From Streptomyces phaeochromogenes (lineage in GTDB: Bacteria; Actinomycetota; Actinomycetes; Streptomycetales; Streptomycetaceae): a DNA stretch of 36,875 nucleotides. Made by a program: the position numbers and the translations under genes. Position 1 is the first letter of the stretch, and every line of letters starts with the position of its first letter. The stretch lies in assembly GCF_001418655.1 (NCBI RefSeq), contig NZ_LIQZ01000256.1, positions 1 through 36,875 on the forward strand, in the 5' to 3' direction. Below, one piece after another: positions 17,165 to 24,625 of this stretch. The notes beneath the pieces were generated by a model. That model made no database searches. It had not been told where the DNA came from and was given only the letters and a program-made list of their open reading frames with translations.

Positions 17165-19891
17165 GTGGCAGATTCAGCATCGAAGAAGACCGAGAAGACC
17201 TCCGGCGGCGGGCGCCCGCGGCTGATGCTCATGGATGGGCATTCGCTGGCGTACCGAGCGTTCTTCGCGCTGCCCGCGGAGAATTTCACGACGGCGACGG
17301 GCCAGCCGACGAACGCGATCTACGGCTTCGCGTCGATGCTCGCCAACACGCTGCGCGACGAGGCGCCCACGCACTTCGCGGTGGCGTTCGACGTCTCGCG
17401 CAAGACATGGCGCTCAGAGGAGTTCACCGAGTACAAGGCGAACAGGTCCAAGACCCCGGACGAGTTCAAGGGCCAGGTCGAGCTGATCGGCGAGCTGCTG
17501 GACGCGATGCACGCGGAGCGGTTCGCCGTGGACGGCTTCGAGGCGGACGACATCATCGCCACGCTCGCCACCCAGGCCGAGGCCGCGGGCTTCGAGGTGC
17601 TGATCGTCACCGGCGACCGTGACTCCTTCCAGCTGGTCTCCGAGCACACCACCGTGCTCTACCCGACGAAGGGCGTCTCCGAGCTGACGCGCTTCACTCC
17701 GGAGAAGGTCTTCGAGAAGTACGGCCTGACGCCCGCGCAGTACCCCGACTTCGCGGCCCTGCGCGGCGACCCGTCCGACAACCTGCCGGGCATCCCCGGC
17801 GTCGGCGAGAAGACCGCCGCGAAGTGGATCAACCAGTTCGGGTCGTTCGCGGAGCTGGTCGAGCGCGCCGAAGAGGTCAAGGGCAAGGCCGGGCAGAACT
17901 TCCGCGACCACCTGGACGCGGTCAAGCTCAACCGCCGCCTCACGGAGATGGTGCGCGACGTCGAGCTGCCGAAGTCGGCAGCCGACCTGGAGCGCGCTCC
18001 GTACGACCGCACGGCCGTCGCGATGGTCCTGGACACCCTGGAGATCCGTAACCCCTCGCTGCGGGAGCGGCTGCTGGCCGTCGACCCCGGGGCGGAGGAG
18101 GCGGACGCCGGTCCGCCGGCCGCCGCGGGCGTGGCGGTGGACGGCACGGTCATCGGCACGGGCGAGCTCAAGCCGTGGCTCGCCGAGCACGGCACCACGG
18201 TCCTCGGCATCGCCACGGTCGACACCTGGGCGCTCGGCACGGGCTCGGTCGCCGAGGTCGCCCTCGCCGCGGCGGACGGCGCCGCCGCGTGGTTCGACCC
18301 GTCCCAGCTGGACGAGGCCGACGAGAACGCGTTCGCGGCCTGGCTCGCCGACCCCGACAAGCCCAAGGTCCTGCACAACGCCAAGGCCGCCATGCGGGTC
18401 TCCGCCGAGCACGGCTGGAGCATCGAGGGCGTCTCCATGGACACCGCGCTCGCCGCCTACCTCGTCAAGCCGGGCCGCCGCTCCTTCGACCTGGACGCAC
18501 TGTCCCTGGAGTACCTCGGCCGGGAGCTGGCCCCCGCCGCGACGGCCGACGGGCAGCTCGCCTTCGGCGCCGACGAGGGAGCCGAGGCCGACGCTCTGAT
18601 GGTGCAGGCCCGCGCGATCCTCGACCTGGGCGAGGCGTTCACGGAGCGTCTGAAGGAGGTCGGTGCTGCCGACCTGCTGCGTGACGTGGAGCTGCCCACC
18701 TCCGTGCTCCTGGCCCGCCTGGAGCGGCACGGCATCGCGGCCGACAAGGCCCACCTGGAAGCCATGGAGCAGATGTTCGCGGGCGCCGTCCAGCAGGCGG
18801 TGAAGGAGGCGCACGCGGCTGCCGGGCACGAGTTCAACCTCGGCTCGCCCAAGCAGCTCCAGGAAGTCCTCTTCGGTGAACTGGGCCTGCCCAAGACGAA
18901 GAAGACGAAGACCGGCTACACGACCGATGCCGACGCGCTCGCCTGGCTCGCCGGCCAGACCGACAACGAACTGCCGGTCATCATGCTCCGCCACCGCGAG
19001 CAGGCGAAGCTCCGCGTCACCGTCGAGGGCCTGATCAAGACGATCGCCGCGGACGGCCGCATCCACACCACGTTCCACCAGACGGTGGCCGCGACGGGCC
19101 GACTCTCGTCGCAGGACCCGAACCTGCAGAACATCCCGGTCCGCACCGAGGAGGGCCGCGCGATCCGCCGCGGCTTCGTCGTCGGCGAGGGCTTCGAGTC
19201 CCTCATGACCGCCGACTACAGCCAGATCGAACTGCGCGTGATGGCCCACCTCTCCGAGGACGAGGGCCTCCTGGAGGCGTTCACCTCCGGCGAGGACCTG
19301 CACACCACCGTCGCCTCCCAGGTGTTCTCCGTCGAGGGCACGGCCGTCGACGCGGAGATGCGCCGCAAGATCAAGGCCATGTCGTACGGCCTGGCGTACG
19401 GTCTGTCCGCCTTCGGCCTCTCCCAGCAGCTGAACATCGACGCCGGCGAGGCCCGCGCGCTGATGGACACGTACTTCGAGCGCTTCGGCGGCGTACGGGA
19501 CTATCTGCGCCGCGCGGTCGACGAGGCACGGGCCACGGGCTACACGGCGACGCTCTTCGGGCGCCGCCGCTACCTCCCCGACCTCAACAGCGACAACCGC
19601 CAGCGCCGCGAGGCGGCCGAGCGCATGGCTCTGAACGCGCCGATCCAGGGCACGGCGGCCGACATCGTCAAGATCGCCATGCTGAACGTGGACCGGGCCC
19701 TCAGGGAAGCCGACCTCAAGTCCCGCATGCTCCTCCAGGTCCACGACGAAATCGTCCTGGAGATCGCCCCGGGCGAGCGCGCGAAGACCGAGGAACTCGT
19801 CCGCCACGAGATGGCCAACGCCGTGCACCTCCGGGCACCCCTGGACGTCTCGGTCGGCTCGGGCCCGGACTGGGAGTCGGCGGCCCACTAG
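17165..19891 (+). CDS. polA: DNA polymerase I
   Basis: 908 residues from GTG 17165. It fills gaps and removes RNA primers in replication and repair. The N-terminal 5'-nuclease domain (about 20-310) has LMLMDGHSLAYRAFFAL, VDGFEADDIIATLA, VTGDRDSFQL and the helix-hairpin-helix GIPGVGEKTAAKW. The middle domain (about 320-500) is a 3'-5' exonuclease fold without its catalytic acids: the DxE site reads VDTWALG and the second site LHNAKAAMRV, so proofreading is predicted to be lost, as in many actinobacterial and Thermus enzymes. The polymerase domain has motif A TADYSQIELRVMAHLS, motif B RRKIKAMSYGLAYGLS and motif C LLQVHDEIVLE. Open frame continues upstream to 17078, but no conserved sequence lies there. 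Confidence 0.96.
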   Translation: MADSASKKTEKTSGGGRPRLMLMDGHSLAYRAFFALPAENFTTATGQPTNAIYGFASMLANTLRDEAPTHFAVAFDVSRKTWRSEEFTEYKANRSKTPDEFKGQVELIGELLDAMHAERFAVDGFEADDIIATLATQAEAAGFEVLIVTGDRDSFQLVSEHTTVLYPTKGVSELTRFTPEKVFEKYGLTPAQYPDFAALRGDPSDNLPGIPGVGEKTAAKWINQFGSFAELVERAEEVKGKAGQNFRDHLDAVKLNRRLTEMVRDVELPKSAADLERAPYDRTAVAMVLDTLEIRNPSLRERLLAVDPGAEEADAGPPAAAGVAVDGTVIGTGELKPWLAEHGTTVLGIATVDTWALGTGSVAEVALAAADGAAAWFDPSQLDEADENAFAAWLADPDKPKVLHNAKAAMRVSAEHGWSIEGVSMDTALAAYLVKPGRRSFDLDALSLEYLGRELAPAATADGQLAFGADEGAEADALMVQARAILDLGEAFTERLKEVGAADLLRDVELPTSVLLARLERHGIAADKAHLEAMEQMFAGAVQQAVKEAHAAAGHEFNLGSPKQLQEVLFGELGLPKTKKTKTGYTTDADALAWLAGQTDNELPVIMLRHREQAKLRVTVEGLIKTIAADGRIHTTFHQTVAATGRLSSQDPNLQNIPVRTEEGRAIRRGFVVGEGFESLMTADYSQIELRVMAHLSEDEGLLEAFTSGEDLHTTVASQVFSVEGTAVDAEMRRKIKAMSYGLAYGLSAFGLSQQLNIDAGEARALMDTYFERFGGVRDYLRRAVDEARATGYTATLFGRRRYLPDLNSDNRQRREAAERMALNAPIQGTAADIVKIAMLNVDRALREADLKSRMLLQVHDEIVLEIAPGERAKTEELVRHEMANAVHLRAPLDVSVGSGPDWESAAH

Positions 19892-19908
19892 CGCCCTCCG
19901 GGGGGCGC
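19891..19908 (+). terminator. Possible terminator of polA
   Basis: GCGCCC and GGGCGC flank a 6-base loop, overlapping the last base of the polA stop codon. The stem is GC-only and lacks a T run. The larger repeat structure that follows may add to termination. Confidence 0.4.
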
Positions 19909-19940
19909 GGGATTCGGCTGCGGGCCCGGTGGGGCTAGGT

Positions 19941-20110
19941 CGCACAGTTCCCCGCGCCCCTGGGTGGGTGGGGGTTGGCGTGGTGTGTTGGGTGCGGGTC
20001 GGTTTGGGCTGAGCGCGCAGTTCCCCGCGCCCCTAAAAGATTGCGCAGTTCCCCGCGCCCCTGGATATGGGGCGGTAGGTCCTGCTTTTAAAGGGCGCGG
20101 GGAACTGCGC
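19941..20110. repeat. Cluster of four dispersed Streptomyces-type 20-bp intergenic repeats
   Basis: Copies of GCGCAGTTCCCCGCGCCCCT (the first with one change) lie at 19941-19961, 20014-20034 and 20042-20062 on the plus strand, and a reverse copy at 20093-20110. The last two form a perfect 18-bp inverted repeat around a 32-base spacer, able to fold as a long hairpin. From memory, this motif is spread through many Streptomyces intergenic regions; its origin and function are not known to me. The rest of the 320-bp gap between polA and prfB is G-rich low-complexity sequence without a gene. Confidence 0.85.
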
Positions 20111-20199
20111 GGCCGGCACCGACCGACCCGCAGACGACAAATGGAGCCCCCCACCAGCAAGCCCCCCGTTCCACCGGCGGAGCCACTTCGTGGAGCCGT

Positions 20200-20205
20200 T
20201 ACGCT
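20200..20205 (+). promoter_or_regulatory. -10 box of a leaderless prfB promoter
   Basis: TACGCT ends 6 bases before the GTG start of prfB. The GGAGG next to the start is only one base away, too close to serve as a ribosome site, which supports a leaderless message. Confidence 0.45.
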
Positions 20206-20211
20206 GGAGGC

Positions 20212-21318
20212 GTGGCAGTCGTCGATGTATCCGAAGAGCTCAAGTCCCTCTCCTCGACCATGGAGTCGATCGAGGCCGTCCTGGACCTCGACAAGCTGAG
20301 GGCAGACATCGCCGTGCTCGAGGAGCAGGCGGCAGCGCCGTCCCTGTGGGACGACCCGGACGAGGCGCAGAAGATCACCAGCAAGCTGAGCCACCTCCAG
20401 GCCGAGGTGCGCAAGGCCGAAGCGCTCCGCGGGCGTATCGATGATCTCAGCGTCCTCTTCGAGATGGCCGAGGAGGAGAACGACCCGGACACCCGCGCCG
20501 AGGCCGAGACCGAGCTCACCGCCGTCAAGAAGGCGCTGGACGAGATGGAAGTCCGCACCCTGCTCTCCGGGGAGTACGACTCCCGCGAGGCCCTCGTCAA
20601 CATCCGCGCGGAGGCCGGTGGCGTGGACGCCGCCGACTTCGCCGAGAAGCTTCAGCGCATGTACCTGCGCTGGGCCGAGCAGCACGGATACAAGACGGAG
20701 GTCTACGAGACCTCGTACGCGGAAGAGGCCGGCATCAAGTCGACCACCTTCGCCGTCCAGATCCCGTACGCGTACGGGACGCTCTCGGTGGAGCAGGGCA
20801 CGCACCGGCTGGTGCGGATCTCGCCCTTCGACAACCAGGGGCGGCGCCAGACCTCCTTCGCGGGTGTCGAGATCCTCCCCGTGGTCGAGCAGACCGACCA
20901 CATCGAGATCGACGAGTCCGAGCTGCGGGTCGATGTGTACCGGTCCTCCGGGCCCGGCGGGCAGGGCGTCAACACCACCGACTCCGCGGTGCGTCTGACC
21001 CACCTCCCCACCGGAATCGTCGTCTCCTGTCAGAACGAGCGGTCGCAGATCCAGAACAAGGCGTCCGCGATGAACGTGCTGCAGGCCAAGCTCCTCGACC
21101 GGCGCCGGCAGGAGGAGCAGGCCAAGATGGACGCCCTCAAGGGCGACGGCGGCAACTCCTGGGGAAACCAGATGCGTTCGTACGTCCTGCACCCGTACCA
21201 AATGGTCAAGGATCTGCGCACGGAGTTCGAAGTCGGAAACCCCGAGGCCGTTTTCAATGGGGAGATCGACGGGTTCCTGGAGGCCGGAATTCGCTGGCGC
21301 AAGCAGCAGGAGAAGTAG
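20212..21318 (+). CDS. prfB: Peptide chain release factor 2
   Basis: 368 residues. It recognises UGA and UAA stop codons and triggers peptide release. The recognition motif SPF is present in HRLVRISPFDNQGRRQTSF, which distinguishes RF2 from RF1 (PxT). The catalytic GGQ is in SSGPGGQGVNTTDSAVRLTH. The N-terminal coiled region (20-110) is full length. There is no in-frame UGA near codon 25, so the programmed +1 frameshift that autoregulates E. coli prfB is absent, as usual in actinobacteria. Start GTG 20212 fits the leaderless promoter. An intrinsic terminator follows. Confidence 0.96.
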   Translation: MAVVDVSEELKSLSSTMESIEAVLDLDKLRADIAVLEEQAAAPSLWDDPDEAQKITSKLSHLQAEVRKAEALRGRIDDLSVLFEMAEEENDPDTRAEAETELTAVKKALDEMEVRTLLSGEYDSREALVNIRAEAGGVDAADFAEKLQRMYLRWAEQHGYKTEVYETSYAEEAGIKSTTFAVQIPYAYGTLSVEQGTHRLVRISPFDNQGRRQTSFAGVEILPVVEQTDHIEIDESELRVDVYRSSGPGGQGVNTTDSAVRLTHLPTGIVVSCQNERSQIQNKASAMNVLQAKLLDRRRQEEQAKMDALKGDGGNSWGNQMRSYVLHPYQMVKDLRTEFEVGNPEAVFNGEIDGFLEAGIRWRKQQEK

Positions 21319-21347
21319 GCGACATTCGTAGACATCGCTTTGTCGAC

Positions 21348-21384
21348 AGGGCAACTGCCATCCACTGGACGGCAGTTGCCCTTT
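21348..21384 (+). terminator. Terminator of prfB
   Basis: AGGGCAACTGCC pairs perfectly with GGCAGTTGCCCT around an 11-base loop, followed by a short T run. It begins 30 bp after the prfB stop. Confidence 0.85.
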
Positions 21385-21494
21385 GTGTAGGCCGATGTCT
21401 GGGTTTTACATCACACTCACATGACGCTGTGCCGGTCAAATGAGCTTGATCTGGACATCGCGGTCGCAACGACCTTGACGTTGCATTGAAAAGT

Positions 21495-21563
21495 GGGAAA
21501 GCTGACGCGCGGCATGCGTATCTCTGGGGCGCATGTGAACCGGGGGCTCCACCGAGCTTTCCC
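21495..21563 (+). other. Possible structured 5' leader of the LAETG protein gene
   Basis: GGGAAAGCT (21495-21503) and AGCTTTCCC (21555-21563) are a perfect 9-bp inverted repeat around about 50 bases with smaller internal complementarities. It lies in the 240-bp gap between the prfB terminator and the next gene. I do not recognise a riboswitch class. TTGACG near 21475 could be a -35 box, but no good -10 box is seen. Confidence 0.3.
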
Positions 21564-21622
21564 CGACGTCGCGGCCCCGGGCGCTGCACCATTGACGATG
21601 AGCTACTGGGGGTAGCAACCAG

Positions 21623-22231
21623 ATGACCAAGAAGACGCGTATCCGGATCGCGCGGATAGCCGCCGGCGCGGTGATCGCCGCCGGTGCTTCGCTGACCGCC
21701 GCCGGTGCCGCTTCGGCTCTCGACGTCGGTGTCGAGGTGGGCGGTCTGAACGTCGGCGCCAGCGCCGACAAGGACGGTGTCGGGGTCGGCATCGGTGTCG
21801 AGGACCCGACCGAGGAGCCCACGGAGGAGCCGACCGAAGAGCCGACGGTGATCCCGACGGACCCGACCGAGGAGCCCACGGAGGAGCCCACGGAGGAGCC
21901 GACCGAGGAGCCCACCGAGCCCACGGAGGAGCCGACCGACGAGCCCACCGTTGAGCCGACCGACCCGGGCAACGAGAACGGCGGCAGCACCGGCGGCAAC
22001 GACACCGACCCCGACGGCGGCTCCCAGCCGGTCGAGCAGGGCGCGGGCAAGGAGAGCCTGACCGACACCGGTTCGGACACCTCCGCCCAGGGCACCGGCG
22101 GCGAGCTGGCCGAGACCGGCGCCGCCGAGAACATCACGTACCTGCTGATCGGCGCCGCGACGATGATCGCCGGCGGCATCGGCTTCCGTATGCTGCCCCG
22201 CCTGATGAGCGGCCGCGGCGCGGCTGCCTGA
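21623..22231 (+). CDS. Cell-wall-anchored PTEE-repeat protein with LAETG sortase motif
   Basis: 202 residues. A signal peptide (MTKKTRIRIARIAAGAVIAAG, cut near GAASA, residue 31) is followed by a short glycine/valine-rich region. A Pro-Thr-Glu-Glu repeat region follows (about 62-113) of acidic, extended character. A Gly/Asp-rich spacer precedes LAETG at 162-166, a hydrophobic helix (170-189) and a basic tail. LAxTG is the preferred signal of actinobacterial class E sortases, so covalent attachment to peptidoglycan is predicted. A second sortase-like LTDTG lies at 146-150 with no hydrophobic segment of its own. The repeat probably spans the wall; there is no catalytic domain. A weak GGGGGT site precedes ATG 21623. 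Function unknown beyond anchoring. Confidence 0.85.
   Translation: MTKKTRIRIARIAAGAVIAAGASLTAAGAASALDVGVEVGGLNVGASADKDGVGVGIGVEDPTEEPTEEPTEEPTVIPTDPTEEPTEEPTEEPTEEPTEPTEEPTDEPTVEPTDPGNENGGSTGGNDTDPDGGSQPVEQGAGKESLTDTGSDTSAQGTGGELAETGAAENITYLLIGAATMIAGGIGFRMLPRLMSGRGAAA
21803..21964 (+). repeat. 12-bp coding repeat (Pro-Thr-Glu-Glu units)
   Basis: About a dozen units of GAG-CCC/CCG-AC(G/C)-GAG pattern encode PTEE with a few variants (PTVI, PTDE, PTVE). The near-identical DNA makes copy-number change by slippage likely. Confidence 0.8.
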
Positions 22232-22241
22232 CGGACGTCGT

Positions 22242-22304
22242 CATGGGCGTAGGCCCATGAGTGCGTGAGAAGGGCCCGGAGCTTCAAGCTCCGGGCCCTT
22301 CTTC
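22242..22304 (+). terminator. Tandem hairpin terminator after the LAETG gene
   Basis: A small hairpin (CATGGGC/GCCCATG, GTAG loop, 22242-22259) is followed by a perfect 14-bp stem (GAAGGGCCCGGAGC with its complement, TTCAA loop, 22269-22301) and TT. The larger stem also lies 85 bp downstream of the opposing zinc-ribbon gene and may serve both. Confidence 0.8.
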
Positions 22305-22385
22305 ATGTCTTGTCTGCTCTGTTCGCGCCTTTGCCGCCCGCTGCCGCCGTGCCTCGTGCGTGCCCGCTCGTGCCTCGCGTGCGTC

Positions 22386-22580
22386 CTACGCGGTCTGGTG
22401 GGCCAGCAGGGCCACCGCCGCGATCAGGATGGCGAGCAGCGCGATCAGCGCCATGGGGTTGAGGCCGCCTCCGAAGGGGCCCTCCTGCTGCAGTCGCGCA
22501 CGGTTCGCGCGGCAGACGGGGCAGCGGCCCTCGTTCACGGGCGCGGCACAGTTCGCGCACACCAGCCGGTCGTACGTCAT
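22386..22580 (-). CDS. Small zinc-ribbon membrane protein
   Basis: 64 residues from ATG 22580, with AAGGAGGG 8 bases upstream. Two CxxC knuckles (CANC and CPVC, residues 8-22) form a probable zinc ribbon. A basic linker is followed by one C-terminal transmembrane helix (about 40-60, MALIALLAILIAAVALLA) and a short tail. This would be a tail-anchored cytoplasmic zinc ribbon. I know no function. A longer open frame extends upstream to 22826 but has no coding character. It lies opposite to ftsE. Confidence 0.8.
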   Translation of the reverse strand: MTYDRLVCANCAAPVNEGRCPVCRANRARLQQEGPFGGGLNPMALIALLAILIAAVALLAHQTA

Positions 22581-22862
22581 GCGCTCGCCCTCCTTGCACC
22601 GGTTCCACGTACACAACGCTCTCGGGAACGGATACGTTCCCCCTCCACTGTGCCAGGTTCCTCCGGACGGTGCGCGGGTTCTCATGCGGGGGCTGGGCAG
22701 GGCGCCCTGCGGGGTGCCGCCCTCGGGCCCTCTTCTGAGGTTGCCCCGCACAAAAGCGCACAACCCTTGCGCAACCTCTCCCGGCGACTGCGCGCGTGTA
22801 CCCGGGTCGCGTATGGTCACGCTCATCTAACCCCGATATCCCCGACGGCCTGTGGTGCATCC

Positions 22863-23552
22863 GTGATCCGATTCGACAACGTGTCCAAGGTCTACCCCAA
22901 GCAGACCCGCCCCGCTCTGAGGGATGTGTCCCTGGAGGTCGAGCGAGGCGAGTTCGTGTTCCTGGTGGGGTCCTCCGGCTCCGGAAAGTCCACCTTCCTG
23001 CGGCTGATCCTCCGCGAGGAGCGGACCAGCCACGGCCAGGTGCACGTCCTGGGCAAGGACCTCGCGCGCCTCTCCAACTGGAAGGTGCCGCAGATGCGCC
23101 GCCAGCTCGGGACGGTGTTCCAGGACTTCCGGCTCCTGCCGAACAAGACGGTCGGCGAGAACGTCGCCTTCGCGCAGGAGGTCATCGGCAAGTCGCGCGG
23201 CGAGATCCGCAAGTCCGTGCCGCAGGTGCTCGACCTCGTCGGGCTCGGCGGCAAGGAGGACCGGATGCCCGGTGAGCTGTCCGGTGGTGAGCAGCAGCGG
23301 GTGGCGATCGCGAGAGCGTTCGTCAACAGACCCAAGCTGCTGATCGCGGACGAGCCCACCGGAAACCTCGACCCGCAGACCTCCGTCGGCATCATGAAGC
23401 TGCTCGACCGGATCAACCGGACGGGCACGACCGTCCTGATGGCGACGCACGACCAGAACATCGTGGACCAGATGCGCAAGCGCGTCATCGAGCTGGAGAA
23501 GGGCCGACTAGTCCGCGACCAGGCGCGCGGCGTGTACGGCTACCAGCACTGA
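22863..23552 (+). CDS. ftsE: Cell-division ATP-binding protein FtsE
   Basis: 229 residues. ATPase that, with FtsX, transmits a signal across the membrane to peptidoglycan hydrolases. It starts IRFDNVSKVYP and has Walker A GSSGSGKS, Q-loop FQDFRLLPNKTV, signature LSGGEQQRVAIARAF, Walker B LLIADEPTGNLD and switch His in MATHDQ. GTG 22863 is the natural start by alignment with the family; no strong ribosome site is seen. The ftsX gene follows after 88 bp on the same strand. The FtsE-specific region fits S. coelicolor SCO2969 as I recall it. Confidence 0.95.
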   Translation: MIRFDNVSKVYPKQTRPALRDVSLEVERGEFVFLVGSSGSGKSTFLRLILREERTSHGQVHVLGKDLARLSNWKVPQMRRQLGTVFQDFRLLPNKTVGENVAFAQEVIGKSRGEIRKSVPQVLDLVGLGGKEDRMPGELSGGEQQRVAIARAFVNRPKLLIADEPTGNLDPQTSVGIMKLLDRINRTGTTVLMATHDQNIVDQMRKRVIELEKGRLVRDQARGVYGYQH

Positions 23553-23640
23553 CCGCGACCTCCCTCACGCTCGCGGATTCACCGCGGAGCAGAGGGAGGA
23601 CTCCCCACGCATCCGCCACGGAAAGGCCTGAGAAGACGCC

Positions 23641-24558
23641 ATGCGCGCCCAGTTCGTTCTGTCGGAGATCGGTGTCGGTCTCCGCCGCAATCTGACGATG
23701 ACCTTCGCGGTCGTCGTCTCGGTCGCCCTGTCCCTCGCCCTGTTCGGCGGTTCGCTCCTGATGAGCGACCAGGTGAACACGATGAAGGGCTACTGGTACG
23801 ACAAGGTCAACGTCTCGATCTTCCTCTGCAACAAGAGCGACGCGGAGTCCGACCCCAACTGCGCCAAGGGAGCGGTCACCACCGAGCAGAAGAAGCAGAT
23901 CGAGACCGACCTCGACAAGATGTCCGTCGTCGAGACCGTCTCGCACGAGTCCAGCGACCAGGCGTACAAGCACTACAAGGAGCAGTTCGGCGACTCCCCG
24001 CTCGCCGCCTCGCTCACCCCGGACCAGATGCAGGAGTCCTTCCGCATCAAGCTGAAGGACCCGGAGAAGTACCAGGTCATCGCGACCGCCTTCGACGGCC
24101 GTGACGGCGTGCAGTCCGTACAGGACCAGAAGGGCATCCTCGACAACCTCTTCGGGCTCCTCAACGGCATGAACTGGGCCGCCCGCGCGGTGATGGCGAT
24201 GATGCTCGTCGTCGCGCTGATGCTGATCGTCAACACGGTGCGCGTCTCGGCCTTCAGCCGTCGGCGTGAGACCGGGATCATGCGCCTGGTGGGCGCCTCC
24301 GGCTTCTACATCCAGGCGCCGTTCATCATGGAGGCCGCGGTCGCCGGACTGATCGGCGGCGGGGTGGCGTGTGCCTTCCTGCTGATCGCCCGGTACTTCA
24401 TCATCGACCACGGTCTGGCCCTGTCGGAGAAGCTGAATCTGATCAACTTCATCGGCTGGGACGCCGTTCTCACGAAGCTGCCGCTCATCCTCGCGACGAG
24501 TCTGCTGATGCCCGCGCTTGCCGCGTTCTTCGCGTTGCGCAAGTACCTGAAGGTGTGA
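23641..24558 (+). CDS. ftsX: Cell-division protein FtsX
   Basis: 305 residues with four membrane segments: one near 20-42, then a large extracellular loop (about 45-170, with a Cys pair in FLCNKSDAESDPNCAKG), and three near 180-300. This is the type VII ABC (MacB-like) fold. The extracellular loop is the part that contacts cell-wall hydrolases in other bacteria. FSRRRETGIMRLVGAS is the coupling region that meets FtsE. The start ARAQFVLSEIGVGLRRNLTM is typical of actinobacterial FtsX. A strong terminator follows. Confidence 0.95.
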   Translation: MRAQFVLSEIGVGLRRNLTMTFAVVVSVALSLALFGGSLLMSDQVNTMKGYWYDKVNVSIFLCNKSDAESDPNCAKGAVTTEQKKQIETDLDKMSVVETVSHESSDQAYKHYKEQFGDSPLAASLTPDQMQESFRIKLKDPEKYQVIATAFDGRDGVQSVQDQKGILDNLFGLLNGMNWAARAVMAMMLVVALMLIVNTVRVSAFSRRRETGIMRLVGASGFYIQAPFIMEAAVAGLIGGGVACAFLLIARYFIIDHGLALSEKLNLINFIGWDAVLTKLPLILATSLLMPALAAFFALRKYLKV

Positions 24559-24570
24559 CGCATGCCAAGA

Positions 24571-24608
24571 GGGCCGTACCGGCAAGCGCCGGTACGGCCC
24601 TTCTCGTT
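24571..24608 (+). terminator. Terminator of ftsEX
   Basis: GGGCCGTACCGGC pairs perfectly over 13 bp with its complement around an AAGC loop and is followed by a T-rich tail (TTCTCGTT). The -10 box of the next gene begins a few bases later. Confidence 0.9.
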
Positions 24609-24612
24609 GTCC

Positions 24613-24618
24613 TAGACT
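24613..24618 (+). promoter_or_regulatory. -10 box of a leaderless promoter for the S41 protease gene
   Basis: TAGACT ends 7 bases before the ATG and directly follows the ftsX terminator. There is no ribosome site, so a separate leaderless transcript is likely. Confidence 0.5.
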
Positions 24619-24625
24619 CACCGGC

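Noticed and set aside
17414..19945. 843-residue open frame antisense to polA
   Set aside because: It is the complement of a clear polA with all its motifs. The translation is low-complexity and rich in Arg, Glu, Val and Leu, as expected of a shadow frame in high-GC DNA.
21803..21964. CRISPR-like or minisatellite array
   Set aside because: The units are in-frame PTEE codons without spacers, so this is a coding repeat.
22581..22826. Longer version of the zinc-ribbon protein
   Set aside because: The extra N-terminus has no conserved character, and an excellent ribosome site precedes the ATG at 22580.
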